A stretch of 64,000 nt of DNA from Austropuccinia psidii. Taxonomy: Eukaryota > Basidiomycota > Pucciniomycetes > Pucciniales > Sphaerophragmiaceae. This document shows, piece after piece, positions 38,632 to 48,927 of the stretch; positions within the stretch are counted from its first letter, which is position 1, and the number at the start of each line of letters is the position of its first letter. Both the position numbers and the translations under genes were made by a program. Under the pieces are notes generated by a model. That model saw only the letters and a program-made list of their open reading frames with translations, was not told where the DNA came from and ran no database searches. Location of the stretch: NCBI GenBank assembly GCA_023105745.1, contig JALGQZ010000001.1, positions 59,559,937-59,623,936 of the forward strand. Direction: 5' to 3'.

Positions 38632-39448
38632 TCAGGCGTGGAAAATTTCCTCAAAGGGTCCGTTTGTTGGGTAGTAAGCAGGCTCGGTCGGGGGCTGTTG
38701 TTCTGCGATTAGAATCGAAATTCTATAAAAAAAATATATAAATAAATAAATTAAAATTAAAAAAAAAAGAGATAATTAAATGAAATAAAACTTACTCTTC
38801 TAGGTAAGTATACCAGGAGACAATGGAACGAACCGAAGCCATGATAATGTCGTGAGCATCGCGAAAGGTATCGTAAGCAGGAGGCGTCGTACCAAAAAAT
38901 AGGTGCATGTTAGCACCAAGCTGATTCATTTCAATGTCAAAAAGAAAGAAGTAATAACCAAAGGTCGTTTTCAGCTCGTCAATTGTGGGAATTAAAAGGG
39001 GAGTTGGGATGTCGGATTGGATCCAAGAGGGTGTAGCAGGAGAGGCGGCTTGTATTGCAGGCGAGTCCAAAGGAGGAGAGGAGTCATTTGAATCGGAGAA
39101 AATATTGGAGAACGGGGATATCGCAGCCACAGGATCGGAATTGAGATTTGGATCGATAGGAAAGTTTGGGATGGTTGTAGCGGCAGAAGACGAATCATCG
39201 TTTGAGTTCGTACTATTGATCGTAGTACTATTCGGCTCGTAATCGTTATTTGGTGGAGGATTTTGGGGAGTAGGAGCAGATAATGGATTATAGAAGGATG
39301 GATGGAGAAAGTTATTTGAAACCGTATATAAATTAAAAAAAGGGCCGCTTGGAAGCGGTAAACTAAAACTATATCGAACATTGTTAAAATGAATAACTAC
39401 ATTCTTCTCACCGGAAACATTAGGAGGAACTTCTAGCAAGAAAGACAT
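38632..39448 (-). CDS. antisense two-exon gene inside element G, unknown function
   Basis: I do not recognise this protein. Exon 1 (39448-38796) and exon 2 (38722-38632) join across a 74-bp AT-rich intron with a GTAAGT donor and a T-run plus ATAG acceptor. They give 247 residues with no internal stop. The start MSFLLEVPPNVSGEKNVVIH was chosen as the first ATG after a plausible acceptor (GATTAG at 39462). Features: a beta-rich-looking N-terminus, a Pro/Asn/Ser-rich disordered middle (about 65-150), and a hydrophobic C-terminal part (FGYYFFLFDIEMNQLGANMH, then SIVSWYTYLEE). Base composition is far more balanced than the surroundings. It runs opposite to gag. It could be captured host sequence or an element-specific accessory protein. 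Further upstream short exons may add an N-terminal extension. Confidence 0.65.
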
Positions 39449-39612
39449 AATACTGTAACAGCTAATCAATGAAAAGTGAAACTGGGTTAATTACAAAAAA
39501 AACAGGTGGAGTGACAACAAATATTTATAAGAAAAAAAAAAAAGCAGTCAGTTAGCATAAAGTAAAAAAAAGTAGTAGAACAAAGAGTGGGTAAGAAGGA
39601 ACGACTTACCTA

Positions 39613-40274
39613 AAAATCAGCCCATTCATCCCGACATGCTGGATGTAAGATAGGGGACCTTACAAATAAAAAAAATAAAATAAATGTCAGCTAAGGTAAA
39701 AAAAAAAGAAGACTTACGTAGAAAAGCAATGAAAGCAAACGAGATCGGCCAGTTTTTTCCTGCTGATCGACAACAGTAAATAAAAAAAAAATTAAGATAA
39801 CAAACGAATAAAATAGAAAGAGAAAAGAGAGACTTACAAATAATTACGACAATATGATATGACATCGTCCAGTTTTTCTTGCCGATCGATGACAGTAAAA
39901 AAAAAAAAAAAGATAATAAAATAAATAATAATTAATAAACAAAACATAAATAAATAAATAAAAAGACAGAGATGCGAAGAAACCCACGGCGACGATCGGA
40001 ATAAAATAATAGGACACCACAAATAAAGAACCATAAAAAAAAATAATAATAAATAAATAAATTAAAAAAAAATAGAACAAACTCACAATGACAGGGGAAA
40101 TAAAGACGACGTTGTGAGTCACAGTGACGTAAAGAAAAAGAAGACAAAATAAAGTTATAATTAGTAAAAAAAATAAAAATAAAGTAGAGAGTGGGTTTGG
40201 ACAGGTGCGGGTCCAAACACCGTCAACAAGTAATGCGATGATGAAAACCACGCAGCTGCTGCGTAGCAGCTGCG
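39613..40274 (-). other. series of short G+C-richer islands bounded by splice-like signals
   Basis: Reading the minus strand, islands near 40,274-40,098, 40,020-39,965, 39,889-39,840, 39,771-39,723 and 39,665-39,613 are separated by A/T-only stretches. Several end in GTGAGT or GTAAGT and begin after AG. Two islands are related to each other: CCAGTTTTTC at 39,869 and CCAGTTTTTT at 39,749, each next to a CGATCG-like word. They look like small, partly duplicated upstream exons of the antisense gene. No continuous translation through all of them could be confirmed. Confidence 0.45.
40251..40274. repeat. 24-bp near-perfect palindrome with two CAGCTG cores
   Basis: CGCAGCTGCT at 40251-40260 and AGCAGCTGCG at 40265-40274 are exact reverse complements around a 4-base centre. 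The word CAGCTG is an E-box type site. It sits at the upstream (5') end of the antisense gene region, just before A/T-only sequence. Confidence 0.8.
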
Positions 40275-40320
40275 CGACCTGTTACAGGGTTGCTTTTTTA
40301 CATGTGCTACGTTGCATATG

Positions 40321-41100
40321 TAAATGAATAATATTATTTTATTTTATTTTATTTTTTTTAAAAATAATTTATTTATTTTGGACGTAAGATTAAAATAAAA
40401 AAAAAAATTAATTAATATAATAATTATAATTAAAAAAAAGAAAAAGTATATTATTAAATAAAGGAATAAAATAAAATAAAAAAGTAAAATTAAAATAATA
40501 TTAAAATAATGAAAATTAATTTTAAAAAAAAAATAATAATAATAATAATAATGATAATAATAAATAAATAAATAATAACAATCATTTAAAACATGGAAAG
40601 ATTAAAACTAAATATATGGAATTGAATTATAATATTATTATATTTAATTTATTTTCTTAATATTCCATTAGTTTTGCTTTAATTGTTTTATATGTTCAAT
40701 ATTCTTAAAAAGAATGAATAATATAAATTAGAATTTTTTCTAATTTTTTTTTCTTGCATACAGTACAGTACATAATATATATATATATATATATTTATAT
40801 GAATAAATAATAAAAAAAATAAATAATAATAATAAAAATAAAATAAATAAATAAATATATGATTCAATTCATTTATGTTCAATCATAAAGAAATAAAATA
40901 AAATAATGTTTGAAAAAAATATAAATTTGAATTTATTTTTTTCATTTCTTTATTGGGAACAACAAAATATACATATGAAAGTATTAATAAATAAATAAAA
41001 TATATATATTATTTATATATATATATTTAAATAATAATTTATTTAATTTTCAATAGCATCATAAAAGAAATATAAAAGATGGTAAAGCTACATCAGATGT
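40321..41100. other. A/T-only stretch with simple repeats
   Basis: Runs of TAA, AATA and AT dinucleotides. Frames seen here are low-complexity artefacts. Confidence 0.6.
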
Positions 41101-41157
41101 AGCATTTACATATAAAATTAATCAATAAAAGTTATACAAATACATAAATAAAAGGAT

Positions 41158-41175
41158 AAGTCCTCAGTAAGACTT
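41158..41175. repeat. hairpin element, copy 2 (AAGTC/GACTT stem)
   Basis: AAGTC, loop CTCAGTAA, GACTT, followed by TAAAAGG. The stem bases differ from the other copies on both sides in a paired way. Confidence 0.75.
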
Positions 41176-41256
41176 TAAAAGGCTAAATTCATATTAATTT
41201 ATATCAAATTCAACATTTAATTAGTATTCTCTACTTGTTTATTATTTATTAAAAAA

Positions 41257-41280
41257 AATGGAGAGGGGAATATTCCCCTC
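41257..41280 (+). repeat. polypurine-tract-like module 1 with 18-bp palindrome
   Basis: AATGGAGAGGGG starts the same way as the purine tract at the 3' LTR. It overlaps the perfect palindrome GAGGGGAATATTCCCCTC (41263-41280). Confidence 0.8.
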
Positions 41281-41452
41281 AATCTTATCAATCTATAGCT
41301 ATTATATATACAGTAATAATATACATTAAAAGTCAAATTTGGCTTGTGTTTTTATTATTATTTCATTTTTTTCTGTAGAAGAGTGGAATTGCTCATCATT
41401 TTTATGGTAGTGCTATAAAAGAAATAAATAAAGTAAAAATAAAGAATAAAAA

Positions 41453-41464
41453 AATGGAGAGGGG
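41453..41464 (+). repeat. polypurine-tract-like module 2
   Basis: AATGGAGAGGGG again, followed by TTGAATCCTC, a weaker inverted partner. Confidence 0.7.
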
Positions 41465-41664
41465 TTGAATCCTCAGCCATATAATCCATACTTAATGGAA
41501 ATGGTTTTATTTCAGTTTCATTGCATATTATTTATATGGAATTTGAATATATACACTTTATTTAGCATTTTTTATCTTAACTGGTCTGTAAATTTGGTTT
41601 GTGTATTTGATTATTGGTCATTTTATAAATGTAGTTGTAGTGTATTTTAATGATCATAAAACAT

Positions 41665-41894
41665 AGGTCCTAGACAAGACCTTAAACTGTCCAAATCATT
41701 TCTTTTTTTTATCTATCAACAGAGGTCCTAGACAAGACCTTAAACTGTCCAAATCATCTTATATATATCTTTTTTTTATCAAGAAACTTTAATAATTCAA
41801 TCAAAGGTCCTGAGTATGACCTTAAACTGCCTCATAAAGATATTTTATTTCAATTATAGTCTCAGGGCAAAAACAGAGGTCCTGGACAAGATCT
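41665..41894. repeat. hairpin element array, copies 3-6
   Basis: Stems AGGTC/GACCT at 41665-41682, 41723-41740 and 41805-41822, and AGGTC/GATCT (one G-U type pair) at 41877-41894. Each has an 8-base loop beginning CT and is followed by TTAAACTG or TTAAATTG. Copies 3 and 4 are 58 bp apart and share about 35 identical bases. The spacers differ. Confidence 0.8.
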
Positions 41895-41973
41895 TAAATT
41901 GTACCAAATTATTTTTTATTTATTACTTTATGGAAAATTATGGTGGAAATAGTTAATCAGGAGGAATTTATTA

Positions 41974-41995
41974 AATGGAGAGGGAAATTTCCCTC
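41974..41995 (+). repeat. polypurine-tract-like module 3 with 16-bp palindrome
   Basis: AATGGAGAGGG overlaps the perfect palindrome GAGGGAAATTTCCCTC (41980-41995). Confidence 0.75.
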
Positions 41996-42390
41996 AAGAA
42001 GTAATCATGGTATTGAAACAGAAAAATCTTATAAAAAAAAATATAAGGGGTGGTACTTATTTCTTCTCATCACTCCTTATGATATTAAGTTTTGGGGGAG
42101 TAGTGGGAAATATTCAGCTATTCAATAGTTTTATTAGCATTTATCTCATTTTTTCTATTATATAAAACAAGAAGAATAATAAAATCAGACATTTAATCAG
42201 GTATAAAAGCAGGTAGATTCAAAATCAATATAAAGAACCATCAACAGACAATCTCAACATAATTAAGCTGTGAACATAAAATATGGCATACTTGCCAAAA
42301 TCCATCAAGATCAACATAAAAATTTGGAAGAAGAGACAGGAAAAATTTCATTAAGCTTCAGTTAGATAGTGAATGCTGGGGACAGCATTA

Positions 42391-42404
42391 AATGGAGAGG
42401 GGGA
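42391..42404 (+). promoter_or_regulatory. polypurine tract of element G
   Basis: AATGGAGAGGGGGA directly abuts the 3' LTR start (TGTGG at 42405), where plus-strand DNA synthesis should be primed during reverse transcription. Confidence 0.8.
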
Positions 42405-42519
42405 TGTGGTATGCCATACCATATCAGCTTAATAAAATTTTTTTGAGGGGAGTGAAAAGTAGAAGTACCCCTATGGGTAGCTTCTGTTGGAAACAAAAGA
42501 AAAGGATCTTTGTCCCAGT
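42405..42519 (+). repeat. 3' LTR of element G, left piece
   Basis: Matches 30631-30745 of the 5' LTR and is cut by the CACTA element after AGT (42517-42519). The rest continues at 48928. Confidence 0.92.
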
Positions 42520-42569
42520 CACTACTGGCAAGCAGCTGACGCTGCGGCATGCGGCGTCGTCCTGACCCT
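42520..42569 (+). repeat. left terminal inverted repeat of the CACTA element
   Basis: 50 bases; mismatches to the right repeat at positions 4, 16 and 26. It is strikingly G+C-rich compared with the host DNA. Confidence 0.95.
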
Positions 42570-42800
42570 CCTTGCAACAGTGCGTGAGCGTCGTCTCCCT
42601 CAACATCTCTGATTCGAATTTTCTTCCATTTCATTACTTTTTACCCAATTTTTTTTAACTATCAAAAGTTGATATTTAATTCCATTAATTTCAATCAAAC
42701 TTTTTTCGATTTTTTTAAAAAATTCTTGTTTTTGAATCCAACTTTTTTTAACCATCAAAATGAATTAATTCTTTCTAAATTACTTTTTTTGACCAACCAA

Positions 42801-45650
42801 ATGGATCAAATGGAAGTCTGCGATTGCCCTCAGTGCATCAAGTTTGACTTCACCAATGAAGATGGAAACAAAACTCAAGGTGTTCTTGTTTCTCGGAGGA
42901 CCCGTAATCGTCACTGGGCAAAAAACTGTCAATCTGACCAGCTCTTATCCAATCTCATCTCAAGAACCATACTATCAGATCCACTCAACTCAAATGATTG
43001 TCATGAACCACTGGAGCAACATCAAGAAGGTCCAAATCTTGATCATTGTACTGAAAATAAATTTGTGGAATTGATTCGTAAGTGGATTTAATCTTTAATT
43101 TTAAATAAATAATTTATTATCTAACACTTTTGAATCCTTAGAACTTATTTTCCATTTTATTGCATGGCTATATGTCATTGGTGGTATGAGTCGAGAAAAA
43201 TGTCAAATCGCTAGAAACTATCTGATACGTATAATTACTCTATCAAAAGAAGTAAATAACAGCAACTCTATTCAGCGTCAAATCCCAAAGGATGTGCGAA
43301 CTGTCGTTAAAAAACTCGATCTTACTCCGGAACTCAATCAATATGTTTGCTGTCCTAAGTGTTATTTCACATATGATATTGAAGTCGCCCCCCATCATTG
43401 TCAGTACAAAAACTTCCCAAACTCACCTCCATGTGGTGCAATGTTGTTTTGTCAAGCTTGTTTTATCAGGCCTCTCTATCATGTTAGGAGCATTTCAACA
43501 CATTATTCTAGAGATCGCAGGTCCCAAAAAAAACAAAAGCCATCTTCAATTTATGTGACACAAGATTTTTCCAACTGGCTAAAATGGTTTGTTCCACAAA
43601 ATGAAGATTTGATCGAAGACTGGAAAAACTCTTTGGTTACTACAAGTGACACTACTTACAATTATCAGCAATCACCAGCATGGGAAGCCCTTTACCCCAA
43701 ATCACAACAAAATAAAAACCCCACGACACTAGAGCTAGCATTTAGTCTATTTACAGACTGGTTTAATCCACTTTTAAACAAGGCAGCAGGAAAGCAAGTA
43801 TCACTTGGAGTCCTAGCCTTAAATTGCCTCAACCTACCTCCAACCAGTCGATGGAAAGTGAAAAACACGTTTATTTCAGGCCTTGTTCCAGAGCCTTCGC
43901 AACCAAATATGGTGACAATCAATAACATCTTAAGTGTTTTTATAAATGAAATGATCCAGCTGAACCTGGGTATTTTTGTTCAAACACCAAAATATCCTAA
44001 TGGGCGCATGGTTGTTGTCCGTCTTGGCTGTTTAATTGGAGACTTAGTAGCTAACCACAAAGTTTCAGGGTTTGCTTCACATTCGGCTACATGGTTTTGT
44101 TCATGGTGCGAGTGTCCAAAGGCTGAAATTCAACAACTTAAACTGGGAAGACTCCGACAAAAACGTATTGTCAAAGACTACTCACTAGGATTCAAAGACC
44201 TAAAGAATGAGGCTGAACGCACCAGGATGGTCAAGAAAACCGGTATTAGGTGGTCAGAGCTAAATCGACTTGGATATTGGGATCCTGTGCAACAGATACC
44301 ACTTGGTATCATGCACAACTGGTTTGAAGGAATACTTCAACACCATTTCCGAAGTCGGTGGAGGTGGGATTTTGAAAAAGTCGAAACAAACAAAACCCAA
44401 GGAACTGATAATGAATCAGAGGAGGATTGTGAAATGCAGGACGGTGATACTTCAGCACAGACAGGTCTGTCATGGGAACAAGGGCAAAAGATGATGTCGG
44501 CTTTGATGGATATTACTGTTCCCTTTGGAGTGACTCGCATCCCATTGTGGCTTGGAAAGGCAAAAGAGGGTAAAGTAAAGGCCAGTGAATGGCAATCGCT
44601 TTTCTCAATCTATTTACCATTAGCAGCTATTGATACAATGGTTGGCGATATTCACAAGTTCTCAAATAAACCAAGTGAAGCTACCAATACCCTTCTACTC
44701 ATTGACAAACTTTGTGCATTGGTGGCATGCACACATATTTTGGAAGCCCGATCAATCACAAATTAACATTGTTTACAGTTTATGACGGAATACAAGAATT
44801 ATTGTGAAACATCAAAAAAACTATTTCAAGGTTATGTGATCAACCCCAATCATCACTATGCCTTGCATATTGAAATGCAGCTCAGGAGATGGGGCCCATT
44901 GATAGGACTTGCAGAGTTTTCTGGTGAGCGACTAAATGGGTTTCTTCAGCAAATTACAACCTCTGGGCAAATTGGTAAGTCATTCAGCTACTTATTTAAA
45001 TATGTTTGCTTATATGATTTTTTTCTCAAGGAAAATTTGGAGTAAAAATAATGAAATCCTTTTGTCAATGGCAGCGGCTCATGGTTGATGAAGATTTGGA
45101 TATAACCTCAACAAATAAAGCTAGTGACGAAGTGGATTTTGAGATGGATCACAACACATACATTCAGATTCTATCTTTTTTACAAATCAAAACACCAAAC
45201 CTTCGTGATTACTCTCAATTACCACATCCAGAAGGTGCAAATGTTTTTCTCAACTATGCAAAGGGTTATCTCATTGGTAAGGCAGAACCTAACAATATGA
45301 TTCAATATAATTCCCCTCATCAGGTCCGATTTGGAACAGTGCTTCATATATTGAGTGTGATCAAAGAAGTTTCTAAACATGAACTGCTGGTTGTCAAGCA
45401 CCTGGACATAGCAAAGAGCGAATGGGAGGGTGAAAGATGGTTGAAAGGAGTGTTTGATAGGCTCTCAGTTGTGCATCTAAAACAAAGTGGACCAGTAGAA
45501 ATAGTCCCATCAAGTCTTGTTTTAGCTACATGTGCTTACCGAAAACTTCCAGCATGGACACTTGGTTGCAAAGATCCCAGTGTGCTATTGCGTGTGATCA
45601 AGAAGGGAGGGAATTATGGTCATTCAAAAGGTATTATTGAAATCGTTTGA
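42801..45650 (+). pseudogene. CACTA transposase, Tnp2 family (one premature stop)
   Basis: Transposases of this family cut and paste the element by binding its ends. Three exons (42801-43077, 43142-44974, 45031-45650) join in frame for 909 codons plus stop. The introns are 64 and 56 bp with GTAAGT donors. The N-terminus has CDCPQC followed by a basic stretch, and a second cluster (CCPKCYFTYD...CGAMLFC) follows near residue 155. The Tnp2-type core includes FASHSATWFCSWCECPK and PLGIMHNWFEGILQHHF, then NPNHHYALHIEMQLRRWGPL further on. The only defect seen is TAA at 44764-44766, before HCLQFMTEY. No splice signals would remove it cleanly. Start ATG 42801 directly precedes the Cys motif. It is otherwise well preserved, so inactivation is recent. 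Confidence 0.88.
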
Positions 45651-46137
45651 AATGTTTGATTACGCAATGAAGAAAAATGACCACTTTTTCCCCAACATGT
45701 ATTTTTCCAGGAACCTGATTTCATGGTGATACTAAAGAATATATTCACAGAGAATTGAGAATCCAAAACTATTTACACCTCAATGGTTTTTTTGATATTT
45801 AAAATCTATTCAGAGAATCAAGAATCCAAAACTATTTTCACCTCAAGCGTGTTTTTGATATCTAAAATCTATTCACAAATCACATACATCTAGCCCAAAA
45901 TCAAACACAATTCGCACATAATATTGAGGAGAGACTATTTACAAGTGATTATAAATCAAAAATCTAGGTAAGAATCATCCAATTCTCTTTGACTATTCAC
46001 AAAAGCATAATTAAATTGATTGAGCGGAGATTATTTTGGAAGAAATAAGAAAATAACAAACATAAAACAAAACCAATAACCCACTTTTGAATATTCTGAG
46101 CCAACGAATGCAATTGGCTAATTTGAAATAAGTTTCT

Positions 46138-47960
46138 TCATTTCCATACATCGTCATAATAATTATTCATTCTCCAATTACCCCTAGCTAACCTGGAATC
46201 CCAAGCATCCAACATGACCATATCTTTGCCATTGTTGATAGCAACATCGTTTTCCTCCTCTAAGAGCTCGGTTTCACCTTCGCCACTCTCAATGATCTCC
46301 TTTTCTAATAAATTGTTGTCCACATCACGTTCCCCAGTTGGTGCATCCAAATCAATACTATCGTCATCAAGACTACTTCCAACACTTTGACTTTCACTTT
46401 CGTCGGGGGTTCCGGGATTGATTTCATAATCTTTGATGGTGGACTCCCAGTATTTGTAGTTGAAAGAAAAATCTCCAAGTCTTTCGTCAGGATGTTCTTT
46501 GGATCCGGGAGGTAAGTTTTTGACAGGAACAAAGGCAACCTCAGATAAGTCAGCAGCTACTAATTTTTCTGAGTGATTCTTCTCATCAAACCATTCAGGT
46601 CGGTAAAAATCAATCGGAATGTTTTTAGGAGTTTTTTCAAAATTGGAAATGATTGGTTTCTTTGGCCTTCGACGAACTCGTTGATTTGCTCTGTGCCCCA
46701 TCATGCAGTCAACTTCAGCCATTTTGCTATCAAGCCTTCGAAAGAATGCAGTTGCATTCTCAGATCGGTATGGAAGTGTTTTGATTATATAAAGCCCCGT
46801 TTTTGTATTATACTCATCATCACTATGGGCATTGACATCAGATGCAATGACTTGGTATCTTTTAGCATATTTGTGTGCAACTAAAAACTTATAGCGACGA
46901 TCACGTAGCTATTTCAATACACAATATTGGTTAGTTTAATGCCTTTAATTAACTCTTAAGATTCTAGAGAAATCTTACTCGTTGTCTTGCACGCTATACT
47001 ACTTTCCTCTCCACATCTCGTGCATTCCATCCTTTCTCTCTATTTTCTTTTCTATACTTTTCAGCCAAAACATAATGGACATAGTGATCATATGCAGTAC
47101 GAAGCAAACCAAGATCGTTACAGTAAGTAAGGTTTGCGCGCATGTACTGATAAGCACCACTGCAGGCAATTTGTCGAAAGGTCATTAATGCAACAATACG
47201 ACAGGCCTTGTTGTACAGGGAGTCGGGTGCCTCTTCAAGATCTGGTGCCCAGATACGAATTCCTAGTTTGGCAAGCATTGCATGCACATATGTAATATAA
47301 AATTCTTGCATGTTGATGATGTTTTTACCTATTTTTCTTTTTCCAGAACATGCATCGCGTAAAGTTTGGACTTGGGCTTCATTGATTAATTTAACACCTT
47401 GAGAGTTTTGTGCAATGCTTGAAAATCGCTGGTAGAATTCCTTCAGTAACTGTTTGTCTGGTGCCGATGGTATTGCTGCTGGTGTAAGCATCCCCCACGA
47501 GAGCTTAATGTGCACAAATAAAGCCTCCTAAATAAAATTTAAGAAAATCAGCTATTGGAAAAGAAAGTAGAATAACGAGCTCTCTAACCTTTGTATACTT
47601 GAAGTCTGGGGGAGCATCTTGCATAAGCATTTGGATCGGATTGCGCTTCACTGGCTGTGTGTGATGGGGTGTAGGAGTTTGAGTCCTTCTGGTTTTCTCC
47701 AAAGGTTTTGCTCTACTGCTGCTTGGTAATGAACAATTGGCCGTATTATCTTGCAAAGGAATACTGCGGCCTTTCCCTTTGTTGTTGCTGCTCCCCCAAG
47801 GGTTATCTTGTTCTTCATATTCATCTTCTGCTTGTTGCATTAATTGTGCAATTAGTTGATCACATTGAGAAAGTGCATTTTTCATTTGTTCAAGTGCATC
47901 CTGACCTGATGAGCTTCCTGCAATAGGTTGATTGTAAGGGTTATTATTTGGAAAGCTCAT
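46138..47960 (-). pseudogene. second CACTA gene, unknown role (one premature stop)
   Basis: Three exons (47960-47589, 47527-46979, 46908-46138) join in phase for 563 codons plus stop. The donors are GTTAGA and GTAAGA and the acceptors end TTTAG and ATAG. The N-terminal part is Gln/Asn/Ser-rich and likely disordered. The middle (LSWGMLTPAAIPSAP, then a helical region with Cys/Tyr) is conserved-looking. The C-terminus is basic, then strongly acidic. TAG at 46994-46996 is the only interruption, one transition from a Gln codon. Plant CACTA elements have a second protein (TNPA-like) that binds subterminal repeats. Whether this plays that part is inference from position only. It is convergent with the transposase and ends 487 bp from it. 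Confidence 0.75.
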
Positions 47961-48874
47961 TCTGTTTTAAGAAGCAATTCAAAGAATTAATTATATGGAA
48001 GTAATCAAAAGAAAATAATGACGGTTGGGCTACAAATAGATAAAATATTTTGTTGGATCAATGGAGAAAGCTAAAGGTTCAAGAATTTTATTTTCTCGAA
48101 TAAGGTTAAAAAAGACAAGCAAAAAAATTTATCAAACTCAATTAAAAAAGATAAGAGCTAACTCAAGGGTAATCAGCGAAGAATGTTGTATTGTAAATTG
48201 ATAAAAAGAAGCCAAGCCAGTAGCTACTATGACGAAATCAATAAAGAAAGCTGGTGCTCAAATCAATTGAACAAATTTTACAGAAAGTTTTCGAAAAAAA
48301 TAAATGAGGATTTAGAATTGGGGGATGCGAAGAAATAGAAGTTATCATGCTTTACTTAAGACAACTGAGAAGTGTCTAAACCACTTCTGGAGTGAAAGGA
48401 ATTAACGAATAATGGAGCCTTTATTAAGAATTCCTTAGTAAACGCTTGAGCCAACCGGGCTGTTTAACAGACAAAGTTTCTTGCAGACTCGCCAATTTTG
48501 TTCAAAATATATTAGCTGAATCTTGAGTTATTGATTTTATTAAAAATTGAATGGGGACTGATCTTTTTATAAAGGTTTTTCTTTCCAAACGCTTAGAAAC
48601 TTATCATTTGTCTAAGGGGATTTTCCCTTCCATTGAAGCGCATTGGTTTAATTTCAAGTGCTTGAGTGTACGCATTGAAATATTAGAGCAAAAACTCTTT
48701 CAAGGGCAACACTTATGCCTTAGTTAATCCAATAAATTATAAAGTGTAGTAGTTTACTTCATTTGGATCAAAGTTCGTCTCAGAATCTGAATTCTGGAGT
48801 TTTTCAGAACTGAAAAAGGGTTCTTTTGTAGTTTATATTCTGGGAAAGTAGGTTAAAGATGTTGAAACCTTAGC
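47961..48874. other. noncoding right part of the CACTA element
   Basis: No coding frame is seen. It should contain the promoter of the minus-strand gene and subterminal binding sites for the transposase, but I could not identify a repeated motif by eye. Confidence 0.5.
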
Positions 48875-48924
48875 AGGGTCAGGACGACGCCGCATGCCCC
48901 AGCGTCAGGTGCTTGCCAGTTGTG
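48875..48924 (-). repeat. right terminal inverted repeat of the CACTA element
   Basis: Reverse complement begins CACAACTGGCAAGCACCTGA and matches the left repeat at 47 of 50 positions. Confidence 0.95.
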
Positions 48925-48927
48925 AGT

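Larger units (their letters stand above)
42520..48924 (+). mobile_element. CACTA (CMC/EnSpm-type) DNA transposon
   Basis: The 6,405-bp element begins CACTACTGGC and ends GCCAGTTGTG. The 50-bp terminal inverted repeats agree at 47 positions. It is flanked by the 3-bp duplication AGT (42517-42519 and 48925-48927), the size known for CACTA elements. The uninterrupted target exists in the 5' LTR at about 30,740, so insertion is proven by comparison. It carries a Tnp2-type transposase gene (plus) and a second gene (minus) in convergent order. Each gene has one premature stop. About 0.95 kb of noncoding sequence separates the second gene from the right end. Confidence 0.95.

Noticed and set aside
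39834..40251. Long hydrophobic minus frames rich in F, I, L, Y
   Set aside because: They come from A/T-only sequence read as T-rich codons and cross clear splice-like signals.
40688..40882. Tyr/Ile-rich minus frame
   Set aside because: Low-complexity translation of AT simple repeats.
41665..41894. Hairpin array as a CRISPR
   Set aside because: Spacing is irregular, spacers are simple AT sequence, the host is a fungus and no cas genes exist.
44698..44780. An intron removing the TAA in the CACTA transposase
   Set aside because: A GTGGCA...TTTACAG pair exists, but it would delete well-conserved-looking coding sequence; a single point change is simpler.
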